This document shows, piece by piece, positions 17,160 to 24,923 of a DNA stretch of 64,000 bases (its first letter is position 1; every line of letters starts with the position of its first letter). This DNA comes from Lachnospiraceae bacterium UBA7199 (GTDB lineage: Bacteria > Bacillota > Clostridia > Lachnospirales > Lachnospiraceae). Both the position numbers and the translations under genes were made by a program. The notes under the pieces were generated by a model, which did not search any database, was not told the origin of the DNA, and saw only the letters and a program-made list of their open reading frames with translations. The stretch is taken from NCBI GenBank assembly GCA_002490775.1, contig DKUR01000111.1, forward strand, positions 5,856-69,855, given 5' to 3'.

Positions 17160-17366
17160 ATGGCAAAAGAGATTATTGTACCTATTTGGGAAAAATATTC
17201 GCTTTCAGTAGAAGAAGCAGCTGCATATTTCCGGATCGGTGAGAACAGTATAAGAGATATTATCAAAGAAAATCCAGATGCGGATTTTTGGTTTTGGAAC
17301 GGAAATAGAAAACAGATTAAAAGAAGGTTATTTGAGAAGTATATGGATTCATTACAAGCAATTTAA
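17160..17366 (+). CDS. xis: excisionase, Tn916 Xis type
   Basis: 68 residues, winged-helix/MerR-like. YSLSVEEAAAYFRIGENSIR then FWFWNGNRKQIKRRLFEKYM is the characteristic Tn916-family excisionase pattern. It binds the element ends and directs the integrase towards excision. It lies 79 bases before the integrase start, the usual xis-int order at the right end of such elements. Confidence 0.9.
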   Translation: MAKEIIVPIWEKYSLSVEEAAAYFRIGENSIRDIIKENPDADFWFWNGNRKQIKRRLFEKYMDSLQAI

Positions 17367-17445
17367 AAATTTGTAGATATGGAGCGTGATATGGTATGAT
17401 GAACACATACTATATCATGGCTCTTTTCGGAAAGGAGATTTTATC

Positions 17446-18711
17446 ATGTCTGAAAAGAGAAGAGATAGCAAAAATAGAATTTTGCAAAATGGAGAGAGCC
17501 AGAGAAAAGATGGAAAGTATGAATTTAAGTATGTTGATGTAAATGGTACACGTAGAAGTGCGTATAGTTGGAAACTGGTTGCTACCGATAAAGTACCAGA
17601 AGGAAAACGATGTGAATTAAGTCTTAGAGAAATGGAAAAGCAGATAAGACGGGATTTGGAAGATGGAATTAGTACACATACTGCTAATAGCATTACATTA
17701 AATGAATTATTTGATACATATATGTCCACAAAGGAATTAAAGCAGTCTACAAGGACAAATTATATGTATATGTACAAAAATTATGTAAGTAATGTTATAG
17801 GCAAAAAACGGATCGGGAGTATCAAATATAGCGATATAAAGAAGTTCTACAATAGTTTGATACTTGAAAAGAAGTTTAAGCCTAACAGTATGGAGATAAT
17901 CAATACTATTCTACATCCTGTGTTTACAATGGCTGTTAGGGATGGGTATATTCGCACAAATCCTTCAGATGGTGTAATGGCTGAAATGAAAAAGAGCCAT
18001 AATTGGGAGAAACCAAAGCGTCATGCACTAACAGAAGAACAACAAGCAAAATTTATTGATTTTGTGGCAAATTCAGATACTTATAGTCATTGGCTACCAT
18101 TAATGACCGTATTTCTTGGTACTGGTTGTAGAGTGGGTGAAATTATTGGCTTGACTTGGGATGATTGTGATTTTGCAGAAGGTATCATATCAATTAACCA
18201 TAATTTGATATACCGGCAGCAGGACAATGGAAAATGTGAGATGCACATTACAACACCTAAGACTGAATCAGGAAAGAGAATTGTACCCATGTTTGAAGCT
18301 GTACGCAAGGCGTTATTGCAAGAGAAAAAGCAGCAGATGAAACAGGGATTCAATTCAACGATTATAGACGGATATTCGGGCTTTATTTTTACAAATAGGT
18401 GCGGGTATGTACATAACCCACAAACGATAAATAGAGCCATTAAACGTATTTATATGGCTTGTAATGAGCAGGAAAAGATACAAGCCAAGAAAGAACACCG
18501 TCAACCGATTTTGATACCACATTTTAGCGTACATAATCTCAGGCATACATTTTGTACAAGGTTTTGTGAAAATGAAACGGATTTGAAAATCATTCAAGAG
18601 ATTATGGGACATAGTGATATTTCTACTACCATGAATATTTACAATGAAGCCACAAAGGAACGTAAGCAGGAATCGTTTGCCAGGTTGGAAGGTAAAATTA
18701 AAATCTGTTAG
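17446..18711 (+). CDS. int: tyrosine integrase, Tn916 family
   Basis: 421 residues. An N-terminal arm-binding domain (GKYEFKYVDVNGTRRSAYSW, with LVATDKVPEGKR after it), a core-binding SAM-like domain at about 85-190, and a C-terminal catalytic domain. Catalytic residues visible: Arg in GTGCRVGEI, His/Arg in HNLRHTFC, His in MGHSD, and the nucleophilic Tyr in TMNIYNEA. The ATG is chosen because AAAGGAG lies eight bases upstream; the frame extends 20 codons further without a ribosome site. It is adjacent to attR and three arm-type repeats, and is the enzyme expected to have inserted the element into lysS. Confidence 0.96.
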   Translation: MSEKRRDSKNRILQNGESQRKDGKYEFKYVDVNGTRRSAYSWKLVATDKVPEGKRCELSLREMEKQIRRDLEDGISTHTANSITLNELFDTYMSTKELKQSTRTNYMYMYKNYVSNVIGKKRIGSIKYSDIKKFYNSLILEKKFKPNSMEIINTILHPVFTMAVRDGYIRTNPSDGVMAEMKKSHNWEKPKRHALTEEQQAKFIDFVANSDTYSHWLPLMTVFLGTGCRVGEIIGLTWDDCDFAEGIISINHNLIYRQQDNGKCEMHITTPKTESGKRIVPMFEAVRKALLQEKKQQMKQGFNSTIIDGYSGFIFTNRCGYVHNPQTINRAIKRIYMACNEQEKIQAKKEHRQPILIPHFSVHNLRHTFCTRFCENETDLKIIQEIMGHSDISTTMNIYNEATKERKQESFARLEGKIKIC

Positions 18712-18714
18712 AGG

Positions 18715-18745
18715 TTTTACGACAACTTTTACGACATTTTACGAC
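18715..18745 (+). repeat. integrase arm-type sites, right end (three TTTTACGAC copies)
   Basis: TTTTACGAC at 18715-18723, 18727-18735 and 18737-18745, immediately after the integrase stop codon and about 110 bases before attR. It is the same motif as the pair near attL. Confidence 0.7.
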
Positions 18746-18854
18746 AGAGATATAAAAACTTATAAGGAGATATGTGAAATACAGATGGCTAATAGTCTTG
18801 CATTTGTGGGGATATGAGAAGATATAAGAACTTATTTAAGGGCGAAAATCCTAA

Positions 18855-18884
18855 TCCCGACGATGAAGAGCTTGGATAAATAAA
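18855..18884 (+). repeat. attR core repeat
   Basis: Right copy of the lysS 3'-end repeat, from TCCCGACGATG to the TAAA after the stop codon position, one mismatch from attL. It lies 140 bases after the integrase gene. Confidence 0.88.
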
Positions 18885-18923
18885 TCCAGTGTTTTCAAGG
18901 GTTTCAGAGAGTGGGAACTGAAA

Positions 18924-18942
18924 TTTACGACCAATTTACGAC
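18924..18942 (+). repeat. second left-end arm pair beyond attR
   Basis: TTTACGAC twice (18924-18931, 18935-18942) with the same four-base spacing between TTACGAC cores as the left-end pair at 8899-8916, and at a similar distance from the att core. The surrounding sequence (TTTTCAAG nearby, AAAT..GAG after) is also alike. This suggests the left end of a second related element abuts attR. Confidence 0.6.
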
Positions 18943-18984
18943 CAAATAAAGAGAACACGTTCATAAAGTATTCAAATTGTAAAT

Positions 18985-19027
18985 AAAAATGCGACAGAGG
19001 ATAGTGTAAATCTTTTGCCGCATTTTT
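18985..19027. terminator. hairpin terminator downstream of the minus-strand HTH gene
   Basis: AAAAATGCG pairs with CGCATTTTT around a 25-base loop; A-run on one side and T-run on the other make it usable on both strands. Confidence 0.5.
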
Positions 19028-19030
19028 CAA

Positions 19031-19255
19031 TTATCGTTTTTGTGGTGGTGTGGTGTCATTTGTTAAACCGCCGATATAGTCCAATGATACATCATAGAAC
19101 TTGGAAAGCGTAATTGCTAATTCAAATGGCAGTTCTCGTTTTCCTGTTTCGTAGTTGTGGTAAACTGTTTTCTGCATATGGAGTAAATCAGCAAGTTTTC
19201 TGATAGACAAGTCTTTATCTTCTCTTAAATCTTTAAGCCTTGGATAATATCCCAT
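19031..19255 (-). CDS. XRE-family HTH regulator
   Basis: 74 residues. A classical five-helix HTH: LREDKDLSIRKLADLLHMQK then TVYHNYETGKRELPFELAIT and LSKFYDVSLDYIGG, ending in a short tail. The frame is open upstream to 19330, but GAGGTGAT lies before the ATG used here, which begins MGYYPRLKDLR. It lies just inside the presumed second element and reads towards attR, the usual place for an element repressor. Confidence 0.88.
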   Translation of the reverse strand: MGYYPRLKDLREDKDLSIRKLADLLHMQKTVYHNYETGKRELPFELAITLSKFYDVSLDYIGGLTNDTTPPQKR

Positions 19256-19372
19256 TTTGCATATCACCTCATTGACGGTGTACAGCAAATGGTGTACAAT
19301 TATGACGAATATCCAACATATGACGGACATAGCTACAATATGAGAAGAGGAAAGAAGCCACCTGTACAGAGC

Positions 19373-19583
19373 CTAAGACTTTTTGTTTTGAATTTCTATA
19401 AATTCTTCATTTGTTAATGGCTTATATGAATACATTTGACGAAAAATACTTACGACTATATAATTTAATCGCAAGTTAAGTCGTAAGCGAAATCGTAAGT
19501 AGTTGTGGAGGTAGTTTATGACGATTCCAATTACTATAGAAAAACTTTTAACAGAAAGTTTTTCAAGCAGTTGCAGAGAATGA
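19373..19583. pseudogene. two possible gene stubs facing away from each other
   Basis: On the plus strand ATG 19518, with GGAGG before it, encodes MTIPITIEKLLTES then runs into a stop at 19581-19583. The opening resembles the N-terminus of AlbA_2-domain ATP-binding proteins, so a deletion is likely. On the minus strand a 47-codon open stretch (19516 to a stop at 19373-19375) ends MYSYKPLTNEEFIEIQNKKS and looks like the C-terminal end of a lost gene. Both are proposals from pattern only; the inverted CTTACGAC/GTCGTAAG in between may instead be an operator. Confidence 0.25.
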
Positions 19584-19608
19584 AAAATCGGTGTTGGAGA
19601 TATGACAA

Positions 19609-20226
19609 ATGAATGAATATATGCAGTATTTAGTGGAACTAATCCCCGAAAAAGATAGTCTTAAGCTTGTAAAAAGTGAAGCAGAGAAATATTATAAGTC
19701 GCATTCTCTTGACGATTGTTTTAACATGGGGATTGAACTTTATCAGTCGGATAATTTTCAAATACAAGAAGTAGGTGTATTTCTTTTAGGATATTCTGCA
19801 CATCACAATACTTCTGCACTGTCCTTTTTGAAAGATACTGTTAGCCAGCATGATAGCTGGAAGGTACAGGAAATTTTAGCTATGGCTTTTGATAATCATT
19901 GCAAAATTATTGGGTATGAAGCAGCCTTACCTTTAATTGAAGAATGGTTAAATAGTGATTGTGCTAATGTTCGCAGAGCTGTTTCAGAGGGATTAAGAGT
20001 ATGGACAAGTCGTCCTTATTTTAAGGATAATCCTCACATAGCAATACGACTATTATCTGCTCATAGAGAAGATAATAGTGACTATGTGCGAAAATCGGTA
20101 GGAAATGCTTTGAGGGATATTAGCAAAAAATACCCTAAATTGATTTCAGAAGAACTAAATTCATGGGATTTATCATCTAAAGAAATCAAACAGGTATTTA
20201 AACTGGCCAGCAAATTTTTGAATTAA
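19609..20226 (+). CDS. HEAT-repeat protein, DNA alkylation repair (AlkD)-like
   Basis: 205 residues, almost all helical. Repeated helix pairs such as VQEILAMAFDNHCKIIGYEA and CANVRRAVSEGLRVWTSRPY, then YVRKSVGNALRDISKKYPKL, match the short AlkD-like HEAT proteins. AlkD itself is a DNA glycosylase for bulky alkyl purines; whether this shorter protein keeps the catalytic Asp/Trp cannot be judged by eye. A GGAG lies about ten bases before the start. It sits in the accessory block between the lysS element and the retron. Confidence 0.7.
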   Translation: MNEYMQYLVELIPEKDSLKLVKSEAEKYYKSHSLDDCFNMGIELYQSDNFQIQEVGVFLLGYSAHHNTSALSFLKDTVSQHDSWKVQEILAMAFDNHCKIIGYEAALPLIEEWLNSDCANVRRAVSEGLRVWTSRPYFKDNPHIAIRLLSAHREDNSDYVRKSVGNALRDISKKYPKLISEELNSWDLSSKEIKQVFKLASKFLN

Positions 20227-20245
20227 ACTGAAATTAAATTCTTAT

Positions 20246-20932
20246 TTATTGAATTGTATGCAAAAAGTCTTCGACCTCTTTATTGAATGCAATGTACCTT
20301 TTATTAGCAATAAAGTGATTACCTTTAATAATTGATAATTTTGCGTTAGGTATATTTTCTGCAATCTTTTTTGTATGGGATTCCTTGATCATGTCTCTGC
20401 TTCCGCAAATTACGAGCGTGGGAACTGTTATTTTTGATAATTCGTCTAGTTCGATATTCGGTTCATTGACCATTAGCCCAAGCATTTCCGCATTCTGTTT
20501 TGCATTAGGCGATTTTGAAGCAAATTGTTTTGCTATTTTGTATCCTATTTCGATTGGAATTTGTATTGTTCTTTTTACTCCCTTCGGATTCAGATTTCCT
20601 CCATTTAATATCAGTGCTTTTACTTTGCTTGGATATTTCATTGCAAATTTTATTGCAATATTTGCTCCGTCTGAAAAACCTAATATCACTGCATTTGGAA
20701 TTTCAAGACTCGTCATAAAATCGTATAAGTCACAGGAAAACTGCTCAATAGTAAAAGGTTTAGTACCCCTTGGTGATTTGCCATGCCCCCGCGTATCTAA
20801 AGCAATCACCCGGTATCTGTCACTAAAATAATTTATTTGATTCTTGAAATAAGATCCATCCTCTCCGTTTCCATGTAAAAGAATAAACGGTTCATTATTT
20901 CCTTTTTCTTGATAATATAGAGATATATCCAT
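20246..20932 (-). CDS. alpha/beta hydrolase
   Basis: 228 residues, a cytosolic single-domain hydrolase. Oxyanion motif ILLHGNGEDGSYF, then ALDTRGHGKSPRG, nucleophile elbow VILGFSDGANIAI (Ser in GFSDG), acid in VICGSRDMIKESH and catalytic His in IKGNHFIANK. The substrate is unknown; it resembles esterases or C-C hydrolases of the MhpC type. It converges with the HEAT-repeat gene with 19 bases between them, with no clear terminator. Confidence 0.88.
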   Translation of the reverse strand: MDISLYYQEKGNNEPFILLHGNGEDGSYFKNQINYFSDRYRVIALDTRGHGKSPRGTKPFTIEQFSCDLYDFMTSLEIPNAVILGFSDGANIAIKFAMKYPSKVKALILNGGNLNPKGVKRTIQIPIEIGYKIAKQFASKSPNAKQNAEMLGLMVNEPNIELDELSKITVPTLVICGSRDMIKESHTKKIAENIPNAKLSIIKGNHFIANKRYIAFNKEVEDFLHTIQ

Positions 20933-20988
20933 TTGTACATCCTCACATAATCTATTTCATAGAATAATACTTTAGGTGTGGTAATAAA

Positions 20989-21402
20989 CTACTTCCTGTT
21001 TGGCTTTCTTTTGATTTGCAGCAGTTTAATGAAATCATGAAACAAAGAAGTATCTACTGGCTCAAACATCATCCATTTCCCATCATGGTAAGTTTTAGTT
21101 TCGTCATATATTTCTTGAACGTCTTTTGAATAACTATCTCTATCTGTTTCGAATTTTAACCTTTCATCTTTCCCCAGGATAATCATAAAACCCACACAGT
21201 TTTCCCTTGCATACAATGCACACAGCGTTTTACCACCCCGACGATATTTATATTCATATTTCCATGCTTTACCGCCCTTATCCCACAAACGATCCATATC
21301 ATATTTTTCATCAATTAAAACACATAACTTATTCCATACATCATATAGAGATTTTCCAACTAAAGCTGTCATTTCTTCTTCATTAGGTATTCTATCAAGC
21401 AT
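20989..21402 (-). CDS. DUF3788-like protein
   Basis: 137 residues. The sequence LYDVWNKLCVLIDEKYDM, WKYEYKYRRGGKTLCALYAR and MIILGKDERLKFE, with a final HDGKWMMFEPVD, is typical, from memory, of the DUF3788 family, a small soluble family of unknown function found as accessory genes in clostridia. AGGAGG precedes the start on the minus strand. Same direction as its two neighbours, possibly co-transcribed with the acetyltransferase upstream. Confidence 0.75.
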   Translation of the reverse strand: MLDRIPNEEEMTALVGKSLYDVWNKLCVLIDEKYDMDRLWDKGGKAWKYEYKYRRGGKTLCALYARENCVGFMIILGKDERLKFETDRDSYSKDVQEIYDETKTYHDGKWMMFEPVDTSLFHDFIKLLQIKRKPNRK

Positions 21403-21449
21403 ATTAACCCTCCTGTATAACTTCCAATTTTGTTTTCTGACTAGCTTCT

Positions 21450-22193
21450 TTACAACACCATTTTCAGAAACTTTTTATCATTAAATTGTTCATTTGTAAG
21501 AAATTCTCCATTATAAAACAATGCATAAGTTGTACATGGACATGGCGCAGCCTGTGCTTGTTCCTTGGTTTCAATATGAATTGCTGTGAATGGAATATGA
21601 TTATCCAAAGCAGTTTGTTCAACAATCGGCACATATTTGCCATTGAAAGGACACTGACTTGTGTAGTATAAAACATATCCATTTTCTTTAATATGCGGAT
21701 GCTTTGCCGATTCTGTAAATTGTGGAACTGCTGCTTTTTCATCAAACGGGAAATACATTAGATTGATTCCAGCATCTGATACATCAGCAACTTTAAATCC
21801 TTTATGCAGTAAGTGCTTCGGATCAGACAAAAATGGTTTCTTTTTTGCAGAAGAAAGAATACAAAGCCCCGATTTTCCTTTTTCTTTAGAATCTTTTATG
21901 CATTCATTTAATAAATCATTTGAGTATCCATGTCCTTTAAATGAGCCTGATACCCAGAAACAGTCTATGTACATATAATTTTCCGCAATAATAGGAACCC
22001 ACGCATTCTCTGCCGGAATATATTCAATAAAGCATTTTCCTCTCTCCGCACTTTTTAGAAAAACAAGCCCATCATCAAAACATTGCATCATCCAATCTTT
22101 TTTAGACGAAACCTGTATATCTTTGTTATTAGATATTGCACAACAAATATGTTCTTTGTTGATATTTTCTTTTGTCACTTTTATGTATTCCAT
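21450..22193 (-). CDS. GNAT acetyltransferase with YoaP-like C-terminal domain
   Basis: 247 residues. The N-terminal half is a GNAT fold (YIDCFWVSGSFKGHGYSNDL is the acetyl-CoA loop region, then GKSGLCILSSAKKKPFLSDP). The C-terminal half has two cysteine pairs, TSQCPFNGKYVP and APCPCTTYALFYNGEF, a thioredoxin-like YoaP domain. In B. subtilis YoaP the function is not established. First gene of a three-gene minus-strand run (this, DUF3788, hydrolase). Confidence 0.82.
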   Translation of the reverse strand: MEYIKVTKENINKEHICCAISNNKDIQVSSKKDWMMQCFDDGLVFLKSAERGKCFIEYIPAENAWVPIIAENYMYIDCFWVSGSFKGHGYSNDLLNECIKDSKEKGKSGLCILSSAKKKPFLSDPKHLLHKGFKVADVSDAGINLMYFPFDEKAAVPQFTESAKHPHIKENGYVLYYTSQCPFNGKYVPIVEQTALDNHIPFTAIHIETKEQAQAAPCPCTTYALFYNGEFLTNEQFNDKKFLKMVL

Positions 22194-22471
22194 TGTTATT
22201 ATTTTCCTTCATAAATTCCGATTTGCTGTTATTAAAGACACTGGAATTATATCATATGCCAGACTGCTTCACAATGTCATATAATGCAAACGTTACATGG
22301 AAATGAAAAACCTGCTATGGTAGAAATCTGATTTTGTTGATATAATCAGAATATAGCTTGAGGGCTGGAAGGGATTTTGATTGAAAGGATATCCAAAAGA
22401 GTTCTCCATAGAAATAGCCTATAAAAATATAAACATAAATTATATATCTACACGAATTGCTTGGAGGCACT

Positions 22472-22900
22472 ATGATAAGAAGATTTGACGAGAGAGATTT
22501 AGATGAAGTCATGTCAATATGGCTTACAGCAAACATAGAAGCTCATTCATTTATAGAAGCAGATTATTGGAGAGGTAATTTTGATTATGTCAAAGAAGCG
22601 ATTTTGACAGCAGAAGTTTTTGTATCAGAAATAGAGGGACAAATCAATGGTTTTATTGGTATAATAGATAATTATATTGCAGGAATTTTCGTAAAAAGTT
22701 CTGAACGTACAAAAGGAATCGGCTCTGATTTGCTCAATACGGTTAAAAATGAAAAAGAAACATTGAGTTTGAAAGTTTATACAAAAAATGAGAATGCGGT
22801 TTCTTTCTATCGGAATGCTGGTTTCAAAATCGAAGCAAAAGACATGGATGAAGAAACTTCAGAAATGGAGTATATGATGACATGGAAAGAGGCTTTTTGA
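22472..22900 (+). CDS. GNAT family N-acetyltransferase
   Basis: 142 residues, one GNAT domain. IRRFDERDLDEVMSIWLTAN at the start, the shortened acetyl-CoA loop SSERTKGIGSDLLNTVKNEK, and the end SFYRNAGFKIEAKDMDEETS. TTGGAGG lies five bases before the ATG. It resembles the YjaB/PhnO type; substrate unknown. Its 3' end faces the 3' end of the retron reverse transcriptase gene, 47 bases apart. Confidence 0.88.
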   Translation: MIRRFDERDLDEVMSIWLTANIEAHSFIEADYWRGNFDYVKEAILTAEVFVSEIEGQINGFIGIIDNYIAGIFVKSSERTKGIGSDLLNTVKNEKETLSLKVYTKNENAVSFYRNAGFKIEAKDMDEETSEMEYMMTWKEAF

Positions 22901-22947
22901 ACATGCTCCTTCATTTGGAGAAGACAACAAAAATCGCATTCATCCGC

Positions 22948-24657
22948 TTAAGTTTGAACATTTTTCAGAACAGAATAATCTTTTATTATTTTTCCCAATG
23001 TATCAAATAAAGGAATAAATGAGGAGAAATCTATCTCTTCATAATGAGAAAGAATATATTTTGAAAAAATATCTTTATTATAAAATTGGGATTTGTCTTC
23101 TTTCCCGGTACGGTCAAACTTACGTCCTGATATTTCAGTATTAAGGACAGTTTCACTAAATAAATCTTCTATTTCACAGGATTGTTTTGAATGGGCAAGA
23201 GGCACAATCTGCATGTATAAGTTCCCGGCAAGCTGTAAATATAATTCTTTTTTTAATTCTTCTTTTGCCTGCTTTTTATCTTTTATATCAGTTTTAATTG
23301 TCCCCATAAACTTTTTGACAGGCTTGTCATTTTTATCTTCCAATTCATTGTCAAAAAGTAAAATTACAGGCTGCTGCATTTTAATATCATATTTTTCCTG
23401 AAAGTGTTTGTAATAATTTACGTGTGTTTTGCCTGAACCTGTGTACATATTATATATATTCTGCATTGTATCTGCACCGTCTAGATTAAAATCGAAAAAG
23501 TAGCTTAATTTGCTGCTTCTGTGCAAAAATGTCAGGTTGTATATCCACTGGTTATCCTTTTTCTCAACCAGATCAGGATATTGCAGATACATTTTCCGCA
23601 GTGCACTTTTCAGGTATAAAATATCCGTTTTTCCTTCGGTTACAATTAAGGGCTTGGAGTTTATGCAAAAATTTTTATAAAATAAAAATTCCTGATATTT
23701 TTTTTCACGATGGCTTAAGGAAGTGACAGAATGCTTTGCGCCATCATGCATGTTATTATATTTTTCTATCTGGTCGATAAAGGAAAACCTTCCTTCTAAC
23801 TGCTGAATGCTTCCGTCTTTTCCATTAATTGTAAAGGAACCGTTTGCATACAAGCTGTGTGCCATTGCATGTGTGTTTTTGTAATATTCCCGCTTAAGGT
23901 TAATTTTATTGTTGACGATCAGTCCAGTAACTTCCTGACGACTGTTATGGTAAAGAATGCGTGTCTTTTCTTCATTAATCTGAAACCCTGCTTGAAAAAT
24001 TTCTTTGGACAAATCTTTATAAAAGGCATCATAATGTTCCGGAAAATGCTTGTCATTAGTGGAAAAAGTCATATCATCTGCATAGCGGGTATAGTTTAAC
24101 TTATAACGCTTGGCAATCTGCAGCAGGTGCATGTCCATAATGTTGCAGATCATATTTGTAATAACAGGGGAAGTAGGGGCACCTTGGGGCAGAACACCTT
24201 TATAGCATGTTAACTGGGCAATGACGGTAGCAACCTCTTCTGTTAATTCCCAAAAGAAATTTTTGATGAAAAAACCTCTTACCCGCCCGAAATGGAAGGA
24301 GTCAAAAAAGTTCTTCAAATCTATATTTACAATATAGCGTTTCCCGACATGTCGCTTAGAATTGGTGATAATACTTTTATCTTTTTGGAATGCATGGGAA
24401 ATATTAGTTTGAATTTGATTTTCCTCCCAGATTTTTGCCTGATAGTTCCATAAAGCATTTGCCAGCTTTCTTTGAATCTGTTTTAAATCATCATTGGGAG
24501 CGTTGATAATTCTTTCCCCGCCACACTTTTTAGGAATCGAAAAAGTCGAGTACAGAGTATCGACTTTTTGAATGTAAAGTATATAAGTCAATTTTCCGCG
24601 TTTAATTCCAAGGAAGTCGGCGAGATCGTTTCTTGTACATACATCCTCAAAGTTCAT
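22948..24657 (-). CDS. retron reverse transcriptase fused to a TOPRIM domain
   Basis: 569 residues. The RT domain (about 15-310) begins with TLYSTFSIPKKCGGERIINA, has the first catalytic Asp in NIDLKNFFDS (Asp113), QGAPTSPVITN, the YADD box RYADDMTFS (192-195) and the retron-typical VTG (243-245). The second part (about 325-500) is TOPRIM-like: LIVTEGKTDILYLKSAL carries the conserved Glu (341) and ILLFDNELED the acidic DxE/D pair (436-438). The enzyme makes msDNA from the RNA gene directly upstream; the TOPRIM part is the presumed nuclease effector, as in Ec67 (Eco2)-type retrons, which act against phages. RBS CGGAGGATAAGTTC before the ATG. Confidence 0.93.
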   Translation of the reverse strand: MNFEDVCTRNDLADFLGIKRGKLTYILYIQKVDTLYSTFSIPKKCGGERIINAPNDDLKQIQRKLANALWNYQAKIWEENQIQTNISHAFQKDKSIITNSKRHVGKRYIVNIDLKNFFDSFHFGRVRGFFIKNFFWELTEEVATVIAQLTCYKGVLPQGAPTSPVITNMICNIMDMHLLQIAKRYKLNYTRYADDMTFSTNDKHFPEHYDAFYKDLSKEIFQAGFQINEEKTRILYHNSRQEVTGLIVNNKINLKREYYKNTHAMAHSLYANGSFTINGKDGSIQQLEGRFSFIDQIEKYNNMHDGAKHSVTSLSHREKKYQEFLFYKNFCINSKPLIVTEGKTDILYLKSALRKMYLQYPDLVEKKDNQWIYNLTFLHRSSKLSYFFDFNLDGADTMQNIYNMYTGSGKTHVNYYKHFQEKYDIKMQQPVILLFDNELEDKNDKPVKKFMGTIKTDIKDKKQAKEELKKELYLQLAGNLYMQIVPLAHSKQSCEIEDLFSETVLNTEISGRKFDRTGKEDKSQFYNKDIFSKYILSHYEEIDFSSFIPLFDTLGKIIKDYSVLKNVQT

Positions 24658-24672
24658 GAACTTATCCTCCGT

Positions 24673-24812
24673 AAAAGCGTGTGGCTACTCCTTATGCTGA
24701 TTATAAGCTACATCTTAACAGATTAAGGATAATTAATATACCGGGTGCAGATGTCCCTGACATTTTTGTCAAAGCCTGCGATGCACAGGCCAACAATCTA
24801 GCCACACGCTTT
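24673..24812 (-). ncRNA. retron msr-msd RNA
   Basis: Upstream of the RT on its own strand. The ends are a perfect 14-base inverted repeat, AAAGCGTGTGGCTA at 24674-24687 and its complement at 24799-24812 (a2 and a1). Read on the minus strand, a1 is followed by a candidate branching G in TAGATTG (complement of 24798), then three msr stem-loops: GCCTG...CAGGC (24790-24774), TGACA-AAAA-TGTCA (24771-24758) and GGGAC...CCC (24757-24743). The msd part (24742-24688) holds a CTTAA-TCTG-TTAAG hairpin. a2 ends 16 bases before the RT start codon. The msr resembles that of Ec67 from memory. Confidence 0.88.
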
Positions 24813-24816
24813 CTTT

Positions 24817-24845
24817 ATTATACTGGTATTTGCACGAAAAAACAA
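24817..24845 (-). promoter_or_regulatory. promoter of the retron
   Basis: On the minus strand TTGTTT (24845-24840), a 17-base spacer and a perfect TATAAT (24822-24817). Transcription would start at about the first bases of a1, as expected for a retron transcript covering msr, msd and RT. Confidence 0.7.
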
Positions 24846-24923
24846 TGCTGGAAAATCCAATAAAAAAAGTATAGAATAATTTTATAACAATATAAATATT
24901 TTACTTTGAGGGAGGAATTTCAT

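Larger units (their letters stand above)
8818..18884 (+). mobile_element. integrated mobilisable-type element in the 3' end of lysS
   Basis: The last 25 identical bases of the lysS coding end, extended to 30 with one mismatch, recur at 18855-18884, just after a Tn916-type integrase gene. This marks attL and attR of an element of about 10 kb. Its interior is visibly more AT-rich than the flanking chromosome. It contains integrase, excisionase, an initiator or relaxase-like gene, a serine resolvase, a resolution-like site, an Mrr nuclease, an ImmA/IrrE cassette and a HTH regulator. No coupling protein or type IV secretion genes are present, so at most it would be mobilisable, not self-conjugative. 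Boundaries are seen in the sequence; mobility is inferred. Confidence 0.9.

Noticed and set aside
18885..19030. Sequence right of attR considered ordinary chromosomal flank
   Set aside because: The repeated TTACGAC pair with the same spacing as the element left end argues for a second element end, though this needs comparison with other genomes.
20385..20831. 148-residue plus-strand open frame
   Set aside because: Shadow of the alpha/beta hydrolase, whose catalytic motifs are clear on the other strand.
24681..24863. 60-residue open frame on the plus strand
   Set aside because: It lies over the msr-msd RNA gene on the opposite strand, has no ribosome site, and the stem-loop structure explains the sequence.
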